Under the pieces are notes generated by a model. It was not told the DNA's origin. It did no database searches and saw only the letters and a list, made by a program, of their open reading frames with translations. DNA of 64,000 bases. Source: Nocardioides sp. Soil797. Its GTDB lineage: Bacteria > Actinomycetota > Actinomycetes > Propionibacteriales > Nocardioidaceae. Location: contig LMSR01000014.1 in NCBI GenBank assembly GCA_001429555.1, positions 366,766 through 430,765 of the forward strand. Reading direction: 5' to 3'. Of this stretch, positions 61,892 through 64,000 are shown one piece after another (within the stretch, counting starts at the first letter, position 1; each line of letters starts with the position of its first letter). Both the position numbers and the translations under genes were made by a program.

Positions 61892-62554
61892 ATGCTCAAC
61901 GACCTCGCCACCTTCACCAGGCTCTCCCTCCTCTTCCAGGTGCTGCCGATCGGCATGCTGATCGGTGGCTCCTCGATGGCGATGAAGACCTCGGCGCTCT
62001 CCGCCTTCCTGGTCGTCATGGTGCTGGTGGTCGTGGCCCTCACCGCCTGGGCCATCTCCGTGGTCGTCTGGACCAGGACCGCGGCCCGTCGCTTCCACCA
62101 CGACGTCGAACGGGGCAGCGCCGAGATCGTGGAGCAGGGTCTGGCAGCGGACATCGTGCCGGCGCGCATGGTGCGGAGCCGGGTGGGACGACACCTGCGG
62201 CCCTGGGCCCTCGGCGACGTGGCACCTCCCACCGGTACCTGGTCGGTCACGTTCACCGCGTTGCCGCCCGGCGAACCGGCCAGAAGGGTCGGGGCGCTGG
62301 TGCCGTTGCCGCTGCCCAAGGGGGCGCCGGTGCTGCTGGCGCTCCACCCGAGTCTGCGCGAGGTCGGGGTGATCGACCTGAGGGCCACCCGCGAGCAGGT
62401 GAGTCTGGCCGGGCAGGACCCGCGGTGGCACAGCGAGCCGCTGCCCACCGACCGCACAGTCGTCGGCGGATGGCTCGCCTTGTTGGGCTCTGCCGTTCTC
62501 GGCCTCCTGGCAGGTGGTGTCCTCGCGGCCGCGCTGATGTGGGTGCTGACCTGA
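61892..62554 (+). CDS. Hypothetical membrane protein
   Basis: 220 residues. Two N-terminal membrane helices (about 12-30 and 36-58) and one C-terminal helix (LALLGSAVLGLLAGGVLAAALMWVL) flank a mostly beta-like region of about 130 residues. No homologous family was recognised. It lies between the divergent DUF1028 gene and the phosphofructokinase gene, 89 bases away. Confidence 0.72.
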   Translation: MLNDLATFTRLSLLFQVLPIGMLIGGSSMAMKTSALSAFLVVMVLVVVALTAWAISVVVWTRTAARRFHHDVERGSAEIVEQGLAADIVPARMVRSRVGRHLRPWALGDVAPPTGTWSVTFTALPPGEPARRVGALVPLPLPKGAPVLLALHPSLREVGVIDLRATREQVSLAGQDPRWHSEPLPTDRTVVGGWLALLGSAVLGLLAGGVLAAALMWVLT

Positions 62555-62643
62555 CCCGCGCCGAGCCTCTGGCACAGCCGCGCGTTCGGTGACAGTCTGG
62601 CTTCCTGACACGGGCCACCAACGGGGGAGCCAAGGAGCGACGG

Positions 62644-63669
62644 ATGCGGGTCGGCGTACTCACCGGGGGCGGCGACTGCCCGGGACTCAACGCAGTGATC
62701 CGTGCTGTCGTACGCAGGGGCGTCGGCCAGCACGGCTTCGACTTCGTCGGTTTCCGTGACGGTTGGCGGGGGCCCCTCGAAGGCCTCACCATGCACCTGG
62801 GCATCGAGGAGTGCCGCGGGATCCTGCCTCGTGGGGGCACCATCCTGGGTTCGTCACGGACCAACCCGTTCGCCATCGACGGCGGTGTCGAACGGGTCCG
62901 GGAGAACCTCGCCGCAGCCGGGATCGACGCCCTGGTCGCGATCGGCGGTGAGGACACCCTCGGCGTCGCCACCCGTCTGGCGGAGCTGGGCGTAGCCGTG
63001 GTCGGCGTCCCGAAGACCATCGACAACGACCTGTCGGGCACGGACTTCACCTTCGGCTTCGACACCGCCGTCAACATCGCCACCGAGGCGATCGACCGCC
63101 TGCACACCACCGCCGAGTCCCACCACCGGGTGCTGGTGGTCGAGGTGATGGGACGCCACGCGGGCTGGATCGCGCTGCATGCCGGCATCGCCGGCGGGGC
63201 CAGCATCGTGCTGATCCCCGAGCAGCCCTATGACATCGACGAGGTGTGTCGCCTGGTGGAGCGTCGGTTCCGGAGCGAGTACGCCCCGATCATCGTGGTC
63301 TCCGAAGGCGCCACCGCCCGCGAGGGCGATGCGACCCTGCAGGAGGCCGAGCTCGATGCCTTCGGCCACGTCCGCCTCGGTGGCATCGGTGACCGACTGG
63401 CTCGCCAGATCGAGGAACGCACCGGCAAGGAGGCGCGCTCCGTGGTCCTGGGCCACATCCAGCGAGGGGGCACGCCCTCGGCGTTCGACCGGTGGTTGGC
63501 CACCCGGATGGGGCTGCAGGCGGCCGACGCGGTCGCCGACGGTGACTTCGGCACCATGACGGCCCTGCGCGGCACGGCGATCGTGCGGATCCCCCTGGCC
63601 GAGGCCACCGGAGAGCTCAAGCTGGTCAGCCCGCAGGAGTACGCCGAGGCCCAGGTCTTCTTCGGCTGA
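62644..63669 (+). CDS. 6-phosphofructokinase, probably pyrophosphate-dependent
   Basis: 341 residues. The phosphofructokinase core (VGVLTGGGDCPGLNAVIRAV, EVMGRHAGWIALHAG, LGHIQRGG) is intact. Two residues that set donor specificity are D104 in GGED (101-104) and K124 in GVPKTIDND; in characterised ATP-dependent enzymes the first is Gly and the second often Gly, whereas PPi-dependent enzymes have Asp and Lys. The length and motifs match the Amycolatopsis PPi-enzyme group. An ATP-dependent assignment would be the naive annotation. Confidence 0.88.
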   Translation: MRVGVLTGGGDCPGLNAVIRAVVRRGVGQHGFDFVGFRDGWRGPLEGLTMHLGIEECRGILPRGGTILGSSRTNPFAIDGGVERVRENLAAAGIDALVAIGGEDTLGVATRLAELGVAVVGVPKTIDNDLSGTDFTFGFDTAVNIATEAIDRLHTTAESHHRVLVVEVMGRHAGWIALHAGIAGGASIVLIPEQPYDIDEVCRLVERRFRSEYAPIIVVSEGATAREGDATLQEAELDAFGHVRLGGIGDRLARQIEERTGKEARSVVLGHIQRGGTPSAFDRWLATRMGLQAADAVADGDFGTMTALRGTAIVRIPLAEATGELKLVSPQEYAEAQVFFG

Positions 63670-63799
63670 GGCGCGTTGCCCCGGCTCGTACCGGAGAAGT
63701 CAGCGAAAATGTGCGCTGCGGACAGAACCCCACGCCCGACGGCTGCGTAGGAGTGGGTGAAGACAGGTCAGGTACGGAGCGATTTCAGGAAGGGGCCGC

Positions 63800-64000
63800 A
63801 TGCGAGGCTCGGACGACGACTTCGATGAGTTCGCGCTGGTGGCATGGCCCCGTCTGCGTTGGGCGGCGTACCTGCTGACCGGTGACCACCACCTCGCCGA
63901 GGACCTCGCCCAGACCGCGCTGGTGCGTACCTACTCCTCATGGGGGCGTGTACGCCGTGGCGACGCGATGGCCTACACCCGCAAGGTGCTGGTGAACCTG
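63800..64000 (+). CDS. SigE-family RNA polymerase sigma factor (5' part)
   Basis: 67 codons from the ATG at 63800 to the window edge, with AGGAAGGGG about 5-13 bases upstream. Region 2 of an ECF sigma factor is visible in DDDFDEFALVAWPRLRWAAY and YLLTGDHHLAEDLAQTALVRTYSSWGR. This matches the SigE-family (SigE/SigM type) extracytoplasmic function sigma factors of actinobacteria. Region 4 and any cognate anti-sigma gene are outside the window. Confidence 0.88.
   Translation, partial: MRGSDDDFDEFALVAWPRLRWAAYLLTGDHHLAEDLAQTALVRTYSSWGRVRRGDAMAYTRKVLVNL

Noticed and set aside
1..64000. CRISPR arrays, insertion sequences, prophage or tRNA genes
   Set aside because: No regularly spaced repeats, transposase or integrase genes, or cloverleaf-like sequence with CCA-type ends were found in the gaps between genes.

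Overview
The window is GC-rich, gene-dense chromosomal DNA from an actinobacterium. The family content is typical of that phylum: DUF3043 next to PspA, a PspA-PspAA-HtpX-PspAB unit, CtaC/CtaD/CtaF with CtaE-QcrC-QcrA-QcrB, a diheme QcrC, a three-segment Rieske protein, MacS-type kinase, DUF5304 and an actinobacterial Tad pilus. The combination and the intergenic repeat style suggest Nocardioidaceae, probably Nocardioides; the genus is an inference. From memory, the order glycerate kinase, ErpA, CbhK, cta/qcr genes, trpD, DnaQ/GIY-YIG protein, NlpC/P60, FadD15-type ligase, SRPBCC, ArsA-like ATPase, acyltransferase follows the Mycobacterium tuberculosis block Rv2205c to Rv2182c. Much of the window is therefore a conserved actinobacterial backbone with lineage-specific insertions.

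Layout. 1-2055: end of a phenylacetate degradation operon (paaC fragment, paaD, paaE). 2165-6399: a DMT transporter and DUF3043 protein on the minus strand, diverging from a Psp envelope-stress unit. 6511-10313: nadA, an acetyltransferase, glycerate kinase and ErpA. 10522-13403: a small unknown minus-strand gene, CbhK-like sugar kinase, and a TusA/cysteine desulfurase pair, with a striking set of overlapping palindromes at 11848-11976. 13527-24749: the aerobic respiratory chain (ctaCDF, then ctaE-qcrCAB on the other strand, and a Caa3_CtaG-type assembly factor) interrupted by an L,D-transpeptidase and an LLM flavin oxidoreductase. 24760-31134: pseudo-receiver protein, trpD, YgjV/GNAT fusion, stand-alone Lrp ligand domain, exonuclease/GIY-YIG fusion, zinc-ribbon protein and NYN protein. 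31264-32494: a c-di-AMP (ydaO) riboswitch controlling an NlpC/P60 cell-wall hydrolase. 32551-35009: two membrane zinc proteases in tandem.

35018-44357 is a Tad (Flp) pilus locus on the minus strand: CpaB, CpaE, CpaF, a von Willebrand A-TadB fusion, TadC, a histidine kinase, a LuxR-type response regulator and two Flp pilins. No prepilin peptidase or pseudopilin genes lie in the window. 44575-55675 holds lipid and sugar metabolism genes (acyl-CoA ligase, SRPBCC, ArsA-like ATPase, two ROK kinases, lipase, acyltransferase) and a MacS/MacR two-component pair flanking a flavin-reductase-like gene. 55672-64000: tandem GNAT protein, MpaB-family oxygenase with divergent TetR, coiled-coil protein, glycerol kinase with DUF1028, a membrane protein, a phosphofructokinase with PPi-type donor residues, and the start of a SigE-family sigma factor cut by the window edge.

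No tRNA, rRNA, insertion sequence, prophage or CRISPR array was seen. Two families of short dispersed repeats (four copies each) lie mainly between genes; one copy encodes the C-terminal tail of a gene and another supplies a stop codon.
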